64,000 nt of DNA from Streptomyces wuyuanensis. Lineage in GTDB: Bacteria; Actinomycetota; Actinomycetes; Streptomycetales; Streptomycetaceae. The notes under the pieces are model-generated. The model saw nothing but the letters and a program-made list of their open reading frames with translations. It was not told the DNA's origin and ran no database searches. This document shows positions 33,335 to 41,812 of this stretch, in pieces. The stretch lies in assembly GCF_900103455.1 (NCBI RefSeq), contig NZ_FNHI01000019.1, positions 103,319 to 167,318 on the forward strand, in the 5' to 3' direction. Positions within the stretch are counted from its first letter, which is position 1. Every line of letters starts with the position of its first letter. The position numbers and the translations under genes are program-made.

Positions 33335-33604
33335 ATGCAGCAGGACAAGCATCCGGACTACAGCCCCGTGGTGTTCCGCGACCGCGCGGCCGGCTACGCC
33401 TTCCTCACTCGGTCGACGGCGACGAGCGACCAGACGATCGAGTGGGACGACGGCGAGACCTACCCGGTCGTGGACGTGGAGATCTCCTCGGAGAGCCACC
33501 CCTTCTACACGGGCAAGGCCCGGACCGTGGACTCGGAGGGCCGTATCGCCCAGTTCGAACGCCGCTACGGCGGTGACGCGCCCGGCGCCGGGACGGGCGG
33601 CTGA
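33335..33604 (+). CDS. rpmE2: 50S ribosomal protein L31 type B
   Basis: 89 residues. MQQDKHPDYSPVVFRDRAAG, FLTRSTA, DVEISSESHPFYTGK and GRIAQFERRYG are diagnostic. No cysteine is present, so this is the zinc-free paralogue that replaces the zinc-binding L31 when zinc is scarce. GAAGGAG precedes the ATG by 7 bases. In many Streptomyces this gene is controlled by Zur, but I see no clear Zur-box-like A/T-rich palindrome in the 200 bases upstream. Confidence 0.95.
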   Translation: MQQDKHPDYSPVVFRDRAAGYAFLTRSTATSDQTIEWDDGETYPVVDVEISSESHPFYTGKARTVDSEGRIAQFERRYGGDAPGAGTGG

Positions 33605-33649
33605 CCGAGCTCCCCGGCAGCGGCCCGGCCGCCCCACCGCGACAGGGGT

Positions 33650-35584
33650 TCAGCGCGGGACCAGGGTCGTCTCGGTGGCCTTGACGCTGGTCCACACCGT
33701 CGTCCCGTCGGCGAGACCTAGTTCGGCGGCGGCCTGCGGAGTGATCTCGGCAACCAGGTCGGGAGCGGCTTCCGAGGTGACGAGGACCCGGAGCCGGCTG
33801 CCGCTGGCGGTGATCTCGCGGACGGTGCCGGGCCACACGTTGCGAGGACTGCCGGACGGGCGCTCCGGGTGCAGTGAGACGGCTTCGGGAGCGATGATCG
33901 CGAGGGCGTCGGTGCCGGGCGGCAGGGGGTCGGAGACGACGAGGGTGCCCCCTTCGGAGAGCCGGAGCCCGTGGGGCGTGGTGGTGCCCGGCCAGGCGTT
34001 GCGGCCGAGCATGCGGGCGACCCAGGGAGAGCGGGGGTGGCGGGTCACCTCCGCCGGGGGTGCGTCCTGAAGGGCGCGGCCGTCGTCCAGTACGAGGACG
34101 CGGTCGGCCAGGGCGACCGCCTCGACGGGGTCGTGGGTGACGATGAGGCAGACGCCGCCGAAGCCGTCGAGGTGGTGGCGGAGGGTGTGCCGGACGCGGG
34201 CGCGGGTGGTCTGGTCGAGGGCGGCGAGCGGCTCGTCGAGAAGCAGGGCCCGGGGACGTGCGGCGAGGGCGCGGGCGAGGGCTACGCGCTGGGCCTGGCC
34301 GCCGGAGAGCTGGGCGGGTCTGCGGTGTGCGAGGTGGCCGACGCCGAGCCGGTCGAGCCACTCCTGGGCCTCACGGCGCGCCTCGGCCCGGGGAGTGCCG
34401 TGTGCGCGCAGCCCGTAGGCCGTGTTCGCGAGGGCCGTGAGGTGCGGGAAGAGCGCGCCGTCCTGCGGAACCCAGGCAACACCCCTGTGGTGGGGCGGCA
34501 GTTCGGTGACGTCGGTGTCGCCCAGCGTGAGTCGGGCGTGAGCGCGGGTGGTGAGGCCGAGCAGAGCACGCAGGAGGGTGGTCTTGCCGGCGCCGTTGGG
34601 ACCGACGACGGCGATGGTGGTGCCGGGTTCGGCGTCGAGCGTCAACTGGTTGAAGCCGGTGACGTGGGCGTGCAGGGGCCAGCGCTCCCGATGCTCCGCC
34701 GGGGAGGAGGTGACCCGGGGAGCGTCGGCGGGGTCGGCCGCGGCCGCCACGGGCTTCGTGGCGCGCTCGCGGGCCGTGGGCGTACCGCTCCAGCGGCCCC
34801 TGAGCGCGATCAGCACCAGCATGGCGATGGCGAGCAGCAACAGCGAGACGGAGGTGGCGGCCTCGGGCGCTTCCTGCAGGAGCAGGTACACCTGGAGGGG
34901 CAGGGTCTGTGTGGTGCCGGGGAGATTGCCCGCGAAGGTGATGGTGGCGCCGAACTCACCGAGGGCCCGGGCCCAGGTGAGGGCGGCTCCCGCGATGAGT
35001 CCGGGCGCGACCATGGGCAGGGTCACGGTGAAGAACACCCGCACGGGTGAGGCACCGAGGGACGCCGCCGTCTCCTCGTAGCGCGGCCGCAGACCGCCGA
35101 GGGCCCCTTCCAGGCTGATCACCAGGAACGGCATGGCGACGAAGGTGGCCGCGAGCACCGCGCCCGAGGTGTGGAACGGCAGGGTGATGCCGAACCAGTC
35201 CTCCAGGTACGGCCCCAGAAGGCCCCGCCGGCCGAAGGCGAGCAGCAGCGCGACGCCGCCGACCGTCGGCGGCAGCACCATGGGCAGCAGGACCAGGGAG
35301 CGCACGAACGCCTTGCCGCGGAACGGAACGCGGGCCAGGAGCCATGCGAGCGGCACCCCCAGCAGCAGGGACAGCCCGAGCGCCCAGAACGAGACGAGGA
35401 GGGAGAGGCGCAGGGCCTCGACGGTGCCTGGGGCGGTCAGGTGGCCGGCGAGTCCGTCCCACGGAGTGCGGGCGAGGACGCCGACGAGGGGCAGCAGCAG
35501 GAACGCCACGGCGAGCAGGGCCGGAACCGTCAGCGCGAGTGGTGTGCGGGAGCTGCGGCCTGTGCGGCGGCGGGGCTGTTGCAT
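33650..35584 (-). CDS. modBC: Molybdate ABC transporter, fused permease-ATPase (ModBC)
   Basis: 644 residues. The first 265 hold about six membrane helices and the permease EAA-type loop (EETAASLGASPVRVFFTVTL). After a charged linker comes an ABC ATPase with Walker A GPNGAGKTT, the Q-loop WVPQDGALFPHL, signature LSGGQAQRVALARALAAR, Walker B ALLLDEPLAALD, and His in IVTHDPVEA. The C-terminus has TOBE-like molybdate-binding sequence (VWPGTVREITASGSRLRVLV). Fusing ModB and ModC gives one polypeptide per half-transporter. It lies downstream of modA, 92 bases apart. Confidence 0.92.
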   Translation of the reverse strand: MQQPRRRTGRSSRTPLALTVPALLAVAFLLLPLVGVLARTPWDGLAGHLTAPGTVEALRLSLLVSFWALGLSLLLGVPLAWLLARVPFRGKAFVRSLVLLPMVLPPTVGGVALLLAFGRRGLLGPYLEDWFGITLPFHTSGAVLAATFVAMPFLVISLEGALGGLRPRYEETAASLGASPVRVFFTVTLPMVAPGLIAGAALTWARALGEFGATITFAGNLPGTTQTLPLQVYLLLQEAPEAATSVSLLLLAIAMLVLIALRGRWSGTPTARERATKPVAAAADPADAPRVTSSPAEHRERWPLHAHVTGFNQLTLDAEPGTTIAVVGPNGAGKTTLLRALLGLTTRAHARLTLGDTDVTELPPHHRGVAWVPQDGALFPHLTALANTAYGLRAHGTPRAEARREAQEWLDRLGVGHLAHRRPAQLSGGQAQRVALARALAARPRALLLDEPLAALDQTTRARVRHTLRHHLDGFGGVCLIVTHDPVEAVALADRVLVLDDGRALQDAPPAEVTRHPRSPWVARMLGRNAWPGTTTPHGLRLSEGGTLVVSDPLPPGTDALAIIAPEAVSLHPERPSGSPRNVWPGTVREITASGSRLRVLVTSEAAPDLVAEITPQAAAELGLADGTTVWTSVKATETTLVPR

Positions 35585-35676
35585 CGGCGTGGTCCTGGGG
35601 CGAGTCGGTGGGCGCCGGGTGAGGGGCTGTTGCCCGAGGGGTGACACGGGGCGGCCCCTCACGACGGCTCTTGTGA

Positions 35677-36483
35677 TCAGGGCTGCTGGAAACCGGCGTC
35701 CCGCAGGATCTTCTGCGCCTCGGGCGAGGAGAGCCATGCCACGAACTCCGCCGCGGCCTCGGCGTTCTTCGAGGTCTTCAGGGTGGCGGCCGGGTACTCG
35801 GCGATGGCGTTCTGCGCGTCGGGGATCTCGACGGCGTCGATCTTGTCCGGTGCGGTGGTGGCGTCGGTCCTGTAGACGATCCCGGCGTCGGCCTCGCCGA
35901 GCTCGACCTTGCTCAGCACCGCGCGCACGTTGGGCTCCTGCGAGACCGGCTTCACGGTGATCTTCCGGGCGTCCAGGATCTTCTTGCTGTAGCGCCCCAC
36001 CGGGACCTCGGGTGCGGCGAGCACGACCTTCAGCCGGGGATCGGCGAGGTCCTCGAGGTCGTCGATCCCGTCCGGGTTGCCCTCGGCGGTGGCGATGACG
36101 AGCCGGTTCCTGGCGATGATCTCCGGCGTACCGGTGTCGGCCTTGAGGCCGCCCATGGTCCTGGTGTCGGCGGTGACCAGGGCGTCGGCGGGAGCTCCCT
36201 GCTTCACCTGCGCGGCGAGCTCCTGCGATCCGGCGAAGGAGAACGTGATTCCGGTGCCGGGGTGGGACTTCTCGTAGGCGGCACCGGCGGTCTTGAAGAC
36301 ATCGGTGAGGGAGGCTGCCGCGAGCACCGTGAGGTCGGCCCTGGCCGCACCGGAGGCGGAGGATGCGGGCTCGGCACCGATGTCGGAGTTCGCGGTGCCG
36401 TTGCCGCACGCGGTCAGCGGCACGAGGAGGGCTGCCGTCAGGGCTGCGGCGGCGGCGCGGCGGCGGGGGAAGTCGAGCGACAT
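35677..36483 (-). CDS. modA: Molybdate-binding lipoprotein ModA
   Basis: 268 residues from MSLDFP. The signal ends in LTAC (Cys26), a lipobox. LTVLAAASLTDVF begins the mature binding fold, with FSFAGSQELAAQVKQGAPAD and a YRTDATTAPDK segment near the anion site. It captures molybdate (or tungstate) outside the membrane and passes it to ModBC. The longer in-frame start at 36516 would put extra residues before the signal and is rejected. Confidence 0.93.
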   Translation of the reverse strand: MSLDFPRRRAAAAALTAALLVPLTACGNGTANSDIGAEPASSASGAARADLTVLAAASLTDVFKTAGAAYEKSHPGTGITFSFAGSQELAAQVKQGAPADALVTADTRTMGGLKADTGTPEIIARNRLVIATAEGNPDGIDDLEDLADPRLKVVLAAPEVPVGRYSKKILDARKITVKPVSQEPNVRAVLSKVELGEADAGIVYRTDATTAPDKIDAVEIPDAQNAIAEYPAATLKTSKNAEAAAEFVAWLSSPEAQKILRDAGFQQP

Positions 36484-36580
36484 GTGGCTGGGGCTCCCGG
36501 AGGACGAGATCGGCACGATGGCCGACTGACGGTCGTGATGAGCCGCGCCGGGACGGCGACGCCGCTGGGGTGCGCAGGGG

Positions 36581-36976
36581 TCAGGTGCGGTCGATGTGCA
36601 CGCTGGTCGACTTCACACGTGCGGTGGCCTGCATGCCGACCTCGAGTTTCAGTTCCTCGACGGCCTCCCTGGTCAGCAGGGACACCAGACGGTGCGGGCC
36701 CGCCTGGATCTCCACCTGCGCGGCGACGTCGCCGAGTTTCACGGCGGTGACGATGCCGGGGAACGCGTTTCGGGCGGAGGTGTAGGAGGCGTCCACCTCA
36801 CCGTCGCCGGACTGTGCGAGCTCGACGGAGAAGGCGGCCAGGTCCCGGCCGTCGATGAGACGCCGCCCGCCCTCGTCGCGATGGGTCGCGATCCGGCCGG
36901 CGTCCGCCCAGCGGCGTGCGGTGTCGGGGCTGACGCCGAGCAGCCGTGCCGCCTGTCCGATGGTGTAGGACTGCAT
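36581..36976 (-). CDS. MerR-like HTH plus TOBE/mop molybdate regulator
   Basis: 131 residues. Residues 1-50 are an excisionase/MerR-type winged helix (MQSYTIGQAARLLGVSPDTA, RRWADAGRI). Residues 66-131 form a single mop/TOBE domain (SARNAFPGIVTAVKLGDVAA, MQATARVKSTSVHIDRT) that binds oxyanions. It heads the modA-modBC operon and probably senses molybdate and controls it. Upstream, AGCTCT is repeated at 36991-36996 and 36999-37004, a candidate binding site just before the start. Confidence 0.88.
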   Translation of the reverse strand: MQSYTIGQAARLLGVSPDTARRWADAGRIATHRDEGGRRLIDGRDLAAFSVELAQSGDGEVDASYTSARNAFPGIVTAVKLGDVAAQVEIQAGPHRLVSLLTREAVEELKLEVGMQATARVKSTSVHIDRT

Positions 36977-37134
36977 ACGCGCCACCGTAGAGCTCTCCAG
37001 CTCTTATCTGCAAACCATTCGTCGCTTCTTCACGGCATCTGCGGTATCTGCTGGAGGAATGCACGACGACGCGGCACGCCAGCACAGCACGGCCGCCGGG
37101 AGCCATGGCCCGGCCGCTCGACGGGCCCCTGGAT

Positions 37135-38145
37135 TCAGCCGGCGAGAGGGCCGTGGCCGGCCGGTACCGCCTCCTCGGGCTCGACCGGCCCGGGTGGCGT
37201 GCCGTCGCCGAAGGGTGTGCCGCCGAGCGGCGCGCGGTCGTGCGGCTCGAGCCAGTTCGCCAGGTCCGGTCCGGCCGGCACGACTCCGGTGGGATTGATG
37301 TCGCGATGGACCAGGTAGTAGTGCCGCTTGATGTGGTCGAAGTCCACCGTGTCGCCGAAGCCCGGTGTCTGGAACAGGTCTCGCGCGTACGCCCACAGCA
37401 CCGGCGCCTCCGACAGCTTCCGGCGGTTGCACTTGAAGTGGCCGTGGTAGACGGCGTCGAAGCGCACCAGAGTGGTGAAAAGCCGTACGTCGGCCTCGGT
37501 GATCGTGTCGCCGACGAGGTAGCGGGAGCCCTCCAGCCGGTCCGAGAGCCAGTCGAGGCGGGCAAAGAGGCGCTCGTACGCGGCGTCGTACGCCTTCTGC
37601 GAGCCGGCGAATCCGGCCCGGTAGACCCCGTTGTTCACGTCCTTGTAGACGACCTCGTTCACCGCGTCGATCTCGGGGCGCAGCGCCGGCGGGTACAGCG
37701 CGGGGGCCCCTGGGCGGTGGAGCGGCGTCCACTCGAGGGACATGTCGATCGTGATCTGCGCGAAGTCGTTGGTCACCACCTTGCCGGTCGTCACGTCGAC
37801 GATCGCCGGGACCGTGATGCCCCGTTCGTACCCGGGGTGGCGGGCGAGGTACGCGTCCCGGAGCCGTTCGATGCCGAGGACCGGGTCGCGCCTGCCGGGG
37901 TCGAGGTCGAAGGTCCAGCTGCGCTCGTCGTGCGTGGGCCCGGCGATGGCCATGGGCAGCGCCCGCTCGAGGCCGAGGAGCCTGCGTACGATCACCGCGC
38001 GACTGGCCCACGGACAGGCGCGGCTCACCACCAGACGGTAGCGGCCCGCCTCCACCGGGAAGCCGTCGCGTCCGTCGGCGGTGATCCTCGTGGTGATGTA
38101 CCGGCTGTCGCGCGCGTACTCCCCGCCGGGGTTCACATAGCTCAT
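37135..38145 (-). CDS. Xi-class GST-like (glutathionyl-hydroquinone reductase type) enzyme
   Basis: 336 residues. RACPWASRAVIVRRLLGLE carries the catalytic Cys44 in the CPWA motif. WTFDLDPGRRDPVLG, RGITVPAIVDVTTGKVVTND and the C-terminal alpha domain (YLVGDTITEADVRLFTTLVR, FDAVYHGHFKCN) match the ECM4/YqjG family. These enzymes reduce glutathionyl-hydroquinones; Streptomyces makes mycothiol instead of glutathione, so a mycothiol-conjugated substrate is likely. Confidence 0.92.
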   Translation of the reverse strand: MSYVNPGGEYARDSRYITTRITADGRDGFPVEAGRYRLVVSRACPWASRAVIVRRLLGLERALPMAIAGPTHDERSWTFDLDPGRRDPVLGIERLRDAYLARHPGYERGITVPAIVDVTTGKVVTNDFAQITIDMSLEWTPLHRPGAPALYPPALRPEIDAVNEVVYKDVNNGVYRAGFAGSQKAYDAAYERLFARLDWLSDRLEGSRYLVGDTITEADVRLFTTLVRFDAVYHGHFKCNRRKLSEAPVLWAYARDLFQTPGFGDTVDFDHIKRHYYLVHRDINPTGVVPAGPDLANWLEPHDRAPLGGTPFGDGTPPGPVEPEEAVPAGHGPLAG

Positions 38146-38475
38146 CTGATCGCCCTACCCGTCAGCCGCGGGGCCGAACGCTCCCGCGACTGCGGACGGG
38201 TGGGACACGCGGTGGAGGACGGCGAGAAGGTGCACGCGCAACGGGCGGCCGCCGCCGTGCAGCAAGGGCAGCCGGCATCGCCCCGCGACCGGTACGGGCG
38301 GCCGCCGCCTTGCGGACGGCACGGCAGCCGGCCCGCCCGGACGCACGCCCCTCCCCCGCGCACCGGGCCGTGACGCGGCCGCCGGCTCCCCTGTGACGCG
38401 CCTGTGACAGTCGACGGACATCACGGTGAAACCAGCCCCGCAACCTATCTGGAAAGAGGGCAAAACGCACTCTTC
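38146..38475. other. Intergenic region
   Basis: G/C-rich sequence between divergent genes; nothing supportable as a gene. The promoter of the small LuxR-type gene lies toward its right end. Confidence 0.3.
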
Positions 38476-38487
38476 GGGCATATGCCC
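38476..38487. promoter_or_regulatory. 12-bp perfect palindrome before the LuxR-type gene
   Basis: GGGCATATGCCC, 59 bases before the start codon, in the most A/T-rich part of the upstream region. Possible autoregulatory operator; inferred only from position and symmetry. Confidence 0.4.
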
Positions 38488-38545
38488 CTCTGCTTCCGAG
38501 GGTGTGAGCAGTGAGGACCAAGCCGATTCCGCCGGAGGAAATCCC

Positions 38546-38770
38546 ATGAGCCTCACCCTCACCACCCCCGACGTCGAGACCCCCGTCCTGGCCCCGCGCG
38601 AGCGCGAGACCCTGCGACATATCGCGGCAGGCCGCACCTATGTACAGACCGCCCGCCACATGGGCCTGTCCAAGCACACCGTCGACGCCTATCTCCGGCG
38701 GATCCGGGCCAAGCTCGACATCAACACCACCGCCGAACTCACCCGACTGGCCATCTCCCTCGGCCTCTGA
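38546..38770 (+). CDS. Stand-alone LuxR/GerE-type HTH protein
   Basis: 74 residues. GGAGG lies 8-12 bases before the ATG. Almost the whole protein is the GerE domain: LAPRERETLRHIAAGRTYVQ, then TARHMGLSKHTVDAYLRRIRAKL and ELTRLAISLGL. No receiver or ligand domain is present. It resembles the small orphan LuxR-type regulators of Streptomyces (BldM/WhiI-like HTH only). Targets unknown. Confidence 0.88.
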   Translation: MSLTLTTPDVETPVLAPRERETLRHIAAGRTYVQTARHMGLSKHTVDAYLRRIRAKLDINTTAELTRLAISLGL

Positions 38771-39050
38771 GGTCACGCCCCACGAGAGGGCACCCCCTCC
38801 TTCGAGGGGACGACGACCGGGCGGCGCGACACCCGCGGCCGCCCGGCACCGATCCGGCCGGACGCCGGAACGAACCGCCCGAACAGACCGGGCGGTTTCC
38901 GCTTGTACGCGCGCGTCGCACAGCAGCGGCGGCCGCGATGGTGAGCCACCGGTCGTCCCGGGAGCGTCCGGGCCTCGCCGACGGGTCCCGGGACGAGACC
39001 CGTCGGGGCCGGCGGTCCTTGAGGCGCCTCGCCTCCGGCTTCCACCCTGC

Positions 39051-39872
39051 TCAGGTCCGTTCCTCACCGAGGGCGGTACCGGCGGAGCTCTCCATCGCGA
39101 GGAGGTGCGGGCGCTTGGGGGCGCGCCCGTCGCCCGACGAGTGGCCACGCAGGCGTCTGCCGAGCCAGGGGCCGAGATGGGAGGCGACCCACCGGAGTTC
39201 CGCGCCTGCGGCCCGCCACCCGGTCGGGAGGGGGACGTCCGGAGCCGGCAGGGAGTGGGTCCAGGTGTCGTCGCTGCCGGGCAGCGCGAGGGCGTGGGCC
39301 ATGGCGGCGGCGATCCGCTGATGCCCGAGAGGGCCGGCGTGGAGCCGGTCCTGACTCCACAGCCGCGGATCGGCGACGACAGGATGCCGGCCGGTCTCGG
39401 CGACGATCACTCCATGGCGCCGGGCCGCGTGGCGGATGCGGTCGTTCAGGTCGATCACACGGGAACCGAGGGGCCGGGCGAGCGGAATGACGCGCGCGAT
39501 GTCGGGGAAGGTGAGCGTGGCGACGCGGGCGCCGTCCGCGGTGAGCGCGGCGAACATCGCCTCGATGTGACCGGCCACCTCGTCGGCGTCGAACCGCGGT
39601 CGCAGCACGTCGTTGACTCCCGCGACCACGGTGACGAGGTCGGGGCGGAGGGCGAGCGCCGGAGCGAGCTGCTCGGCACGGACCTCGGCGGCCAGGCGTC
39701 CCCGAACGGCCAGGTTCGCGTACCGCAGACCGGGGTTGTGGCGTGCCAGCTCCTCGGCGAGCCGATCGGCCCATCCCCGCAGTCCGGCGATGTCGTCGCC
39801 GTCGCCGAGACCCTCCGTCTGACTGTCGCCGAGCGCGACGTAGCGCAGTCGGTGCGGTTCAGTACCGGACAT
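39051..39872 (-). CDS. SGNH/GDSL-family hydrolase
   Basis: 273 residues. YVALGDSQTEGLGD carries the nucleophile Ser17; GVNDVLRP gives block III Asn; DRLHAGPLGH gives the Asp/His of block V. No signal peptide, so it is cytoplasmic. It is an esterase or lipase of unknown substrate. The last 60 residues (WVASHLGPWLGRRLRGHS onward) are basic and family-specific. Divergent from the double-GNAT gene. Confidence 0.88.
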   Translation of the reverse strand: MSGTEPHRLRYVALGDSQTEGLGDGDDIAGLRGWADRLAEELARHNPGLRYANLAVRGRLAAEVRAEQLAPALALRPDLVTVVAGVNDVLRPRFDADEVAGHIEAMFAALTADGARVATLTFPDIARVIPLARPLGSRVIDLNDRIRHAARRHGVIVAETGRHPVVADPRLWSQDRLHAGPLGHQRIAAAMAHALALPGSDDTWTHSLPAPDVPLPTGWRAAGAELRWVASHLGPWLGRRLRGHSSGDGRAPKRPHLLAMESSAGTALGEERT

Positions 39873-40280
39873 GGGAGCCCCGCCCTCCGCGCGTACCGGC
39901 GGCCTTGCGTTCGCCGCGACCACGATCGCCGCTCGGCGGGGCGCCGTCCTCCGCACGCACAGCGCGGCGGGGCACCCGCACGATGAGCGCCGCGCCCCTT
40001 CCCCGGCCCGCCGATCCGGCCTCCCCCGGAGGCACAAGCCGCAACACCATCCGAACCCCCTCCTCGCGATCCCCGTCCCCACGAACAGGCGAACCGATCC
40101 TCAGAATACTCATGAATATGACTAGTCGTGTTTCTGAGCACCAGCCCTGATGCGGTGGCGGTCGGTCCTGGTTGGACGGGCCGCGGTGCCATGCCGAACG
40201 CGGGACGGGTGTCGGCCGACCGCAGGCGATTCCCGCGAATGCGGTCGACGGAGCCGGCGCACAGGAGCAGGGTCTGTGCC
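39873..40280. other. Divergent intergenic region
   Basis: About 400 bases. Positions 40100-40130 are A/T-rich, with TCAT-GAAT-ATGA symmetry, and are the likely promoter zone for one or both flanking genes. No gene seen. Confidence 0.35.
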
Positions 40281-41210
40281 ATGACCGATCATCCGCCGCC
40301 CGCACCCCTGCCGGACCCCTACCGGAGCCGCCCCGCCACCGCCGCCGATGCCTTCGTCGTCCACCGGCTGGTGGCCGCCTGTGAGCGCGAGCGGCTCGGC
40401 CGCATTCGTACCGGTCTGGACGCCGTCGCCGCCGATCTCCGCAGGCCCGGGCTGAACCCGGCGATGGACACCCTGCTCGTGCACGCCCCGTCCGGGGCGG
40501 TGGCGGGTCGTGCCTGGGTGCACGGCGGCCGACGGTGCCGGATCGACGTCCACCCCGGGCACCGGGGGCGGGGACTGGGCGCCGCGTTGCTCGTCTGGGC
40601 CGAGGCCCGTGCACGCCAGGTGGGCGGCCGACGGCTCGCGCAGACCGTCTGCGACGGCGACAGGGCGGCCGTCGTGCTCCTGCGTTCCCGCGGGTACAGC
40701 CCGTTCGTCACACAGTGGCTGCTGGAGATCACGCTGCTCACCGAGCCGGCGGTGCCCGAACCGCCGGAGGGCGTCACGGTACGGCCCTTCCGGTCGGGTG
40801 ACGAGCGGGCCGCGCACCAACTGACCGAGGACGCCTTCGCCGAGTGGCAGAAGCGACGGAAGCCGTACGAGGAATGGGCCCGCCTGACCGTCGAGCGCGA
40901 CACGTTCGCGCCGGAGGTGTCGTCGGTGGCGTTCGCCGGTGGTCACATGGTCGGCGCGGTACTGGCGCTGGACGTCCCGGGCGCGGACGAGGGGTACATC
41001 GACCGGGTTGCCGTGCGAGCCGACCACCGCAACCGCGGGCTGGCCGGCCTGCTGCTGCGGGAGACGTTCCGCGGTTTCCACGGAGGAGGGCAGCGGGTGT
41101 GCACTCTGTGGACCCACTCGCGGACCGGGGCACTGTCGCTGTACGAGCGCGCGGGCATGACCGTACGCCACAGCTCGACGGTCTTCGGCAAGGACCTCCC
41201 CCAGGAGTAG
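40281..41210 (+). CDS. Tandem GNAT N-acetyltransferase
   Basis: 309 residues with two GNAT domains. The first (20-150) has RIDVHPGHRGRGLGAALLVW. The second (165-305) has IDRVAVRADHRNRGLAGLLL and the terminal LYERAGMTVRHSSTVFGKDL. Both carry the R/Q-x-x-G-x-G/A acetyl-CoA loop, although the second reads RNRGLAG. Tandem GNATs include mycothiol synthase-like enzymes; the length is close to MshD but I do not see its diagnostic sequence and leave the function open. Confidence 0.85.
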   Translation: MTDHPPPAPLPDPYRSRPATAADAFVVHRLVAACERERLGRIRTGLDAVAADLRRPGLNPAMDTLLVHAPSGAVAGRAWVHGGRRCRIDVHPGHRGRGLGAALLVWAEARARQVGGRRLAQTVCDGDRAAVVLLRSRGYSPFVTQWLLEITLLTEPAVPEPPEGVTVRPFRSGDERAAHQLTEDAFAEWQKRRKPYEEWARLTVERDTFAPEVSSVAFAGGHMVGAVLALDVPGADEGYIDRVAVRADHRNRGLAGLLLRETFRGFHGGGQRVCTLWTHSRTGALSLYERAGMTVRHSSTVFGKDLPQE

Positions 41211-41275
41211 CGGTCGCCCCGCGGGACGTCGGCCGATCGCTGAGGGCTCGGGGGCTCCGGTCCAGCGCGCCCTCG

Positions 41276-41590
41276 TCACCGTCCGCCGGACGGGGACGAC
41301 TCGTCACCGTCCTGCGGCCCGGTGGCTCGGTCGGGACGGGCGGCGGGGCGGCCCTCGCGGGCGTCGGCCTTCTCGACAGTGCGCAGCACGGCCCAGCAGC
41401 CGAGTGTGACGGCACTCAGCGTCCAGGCGTTCTGCCAGACGAACGGCCACCACGGGGCCGAGGGCCGGGCGAACGCCTCGATCGCGCTGAGGAGTACGGC
41501 CGCGGCGAGCACTCCGCACACGAGCCGCTCGGTGAAACGGGTCCTGCGGGCGCCGCTGGGGGATCCGTCCGGCGGGCCGTCTGTGCGCAT
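41276..41590 (-). CDS. Small two-span membrane protein
   Basis: 104 residues. Hydrophobic segments LVCGVLAAAVLLSAIEAFA and PFVWQNAWTLSAVTLGCWAV separated by a short loop, with Arg/Pro-rich hydrophilic ends. Family not recognised. Convergent to the GNAT gene. Confidence 0.6.
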   Translation of the reverse strand: MRTDGPPDGSPSGARRTRFTERLVCGVLAAAVLLSAIEAFARPSAPWWPFVWQNAWTLSAVTLGCWAVLRTVEKADAREGRPAARPDRATGPQDGDESSPSGGR

Positions 41591-41812
41591 ACGGTGTGTT
41601 CCCCTGGTTCGCGCCCGTGCGGGCTCCCTGTCGGCCGTTCCGGAGCTCCCGACTCCCGCGCGGCGGGCGCGGGCTCACTCCGACCCCGTCTCATGGGTTG
41701 CCCGACGCCGGCGGTGCAAACGGCGGCGGGGAGCGGAACCGGTGTGAACCCGTGCGCATGTGTGCGACGGACGGCGTTCGCCGCCGTACCCGAAGCGCGG
41801 GAACCGGACGTG

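Noticed and set aside
40281..41210. Double-GNAT protein as mycothiol synthase MshD
   Set aside because: The length and tandem layout fit, but I could not see the specific conserved sequence, and no mycothiol context is present.
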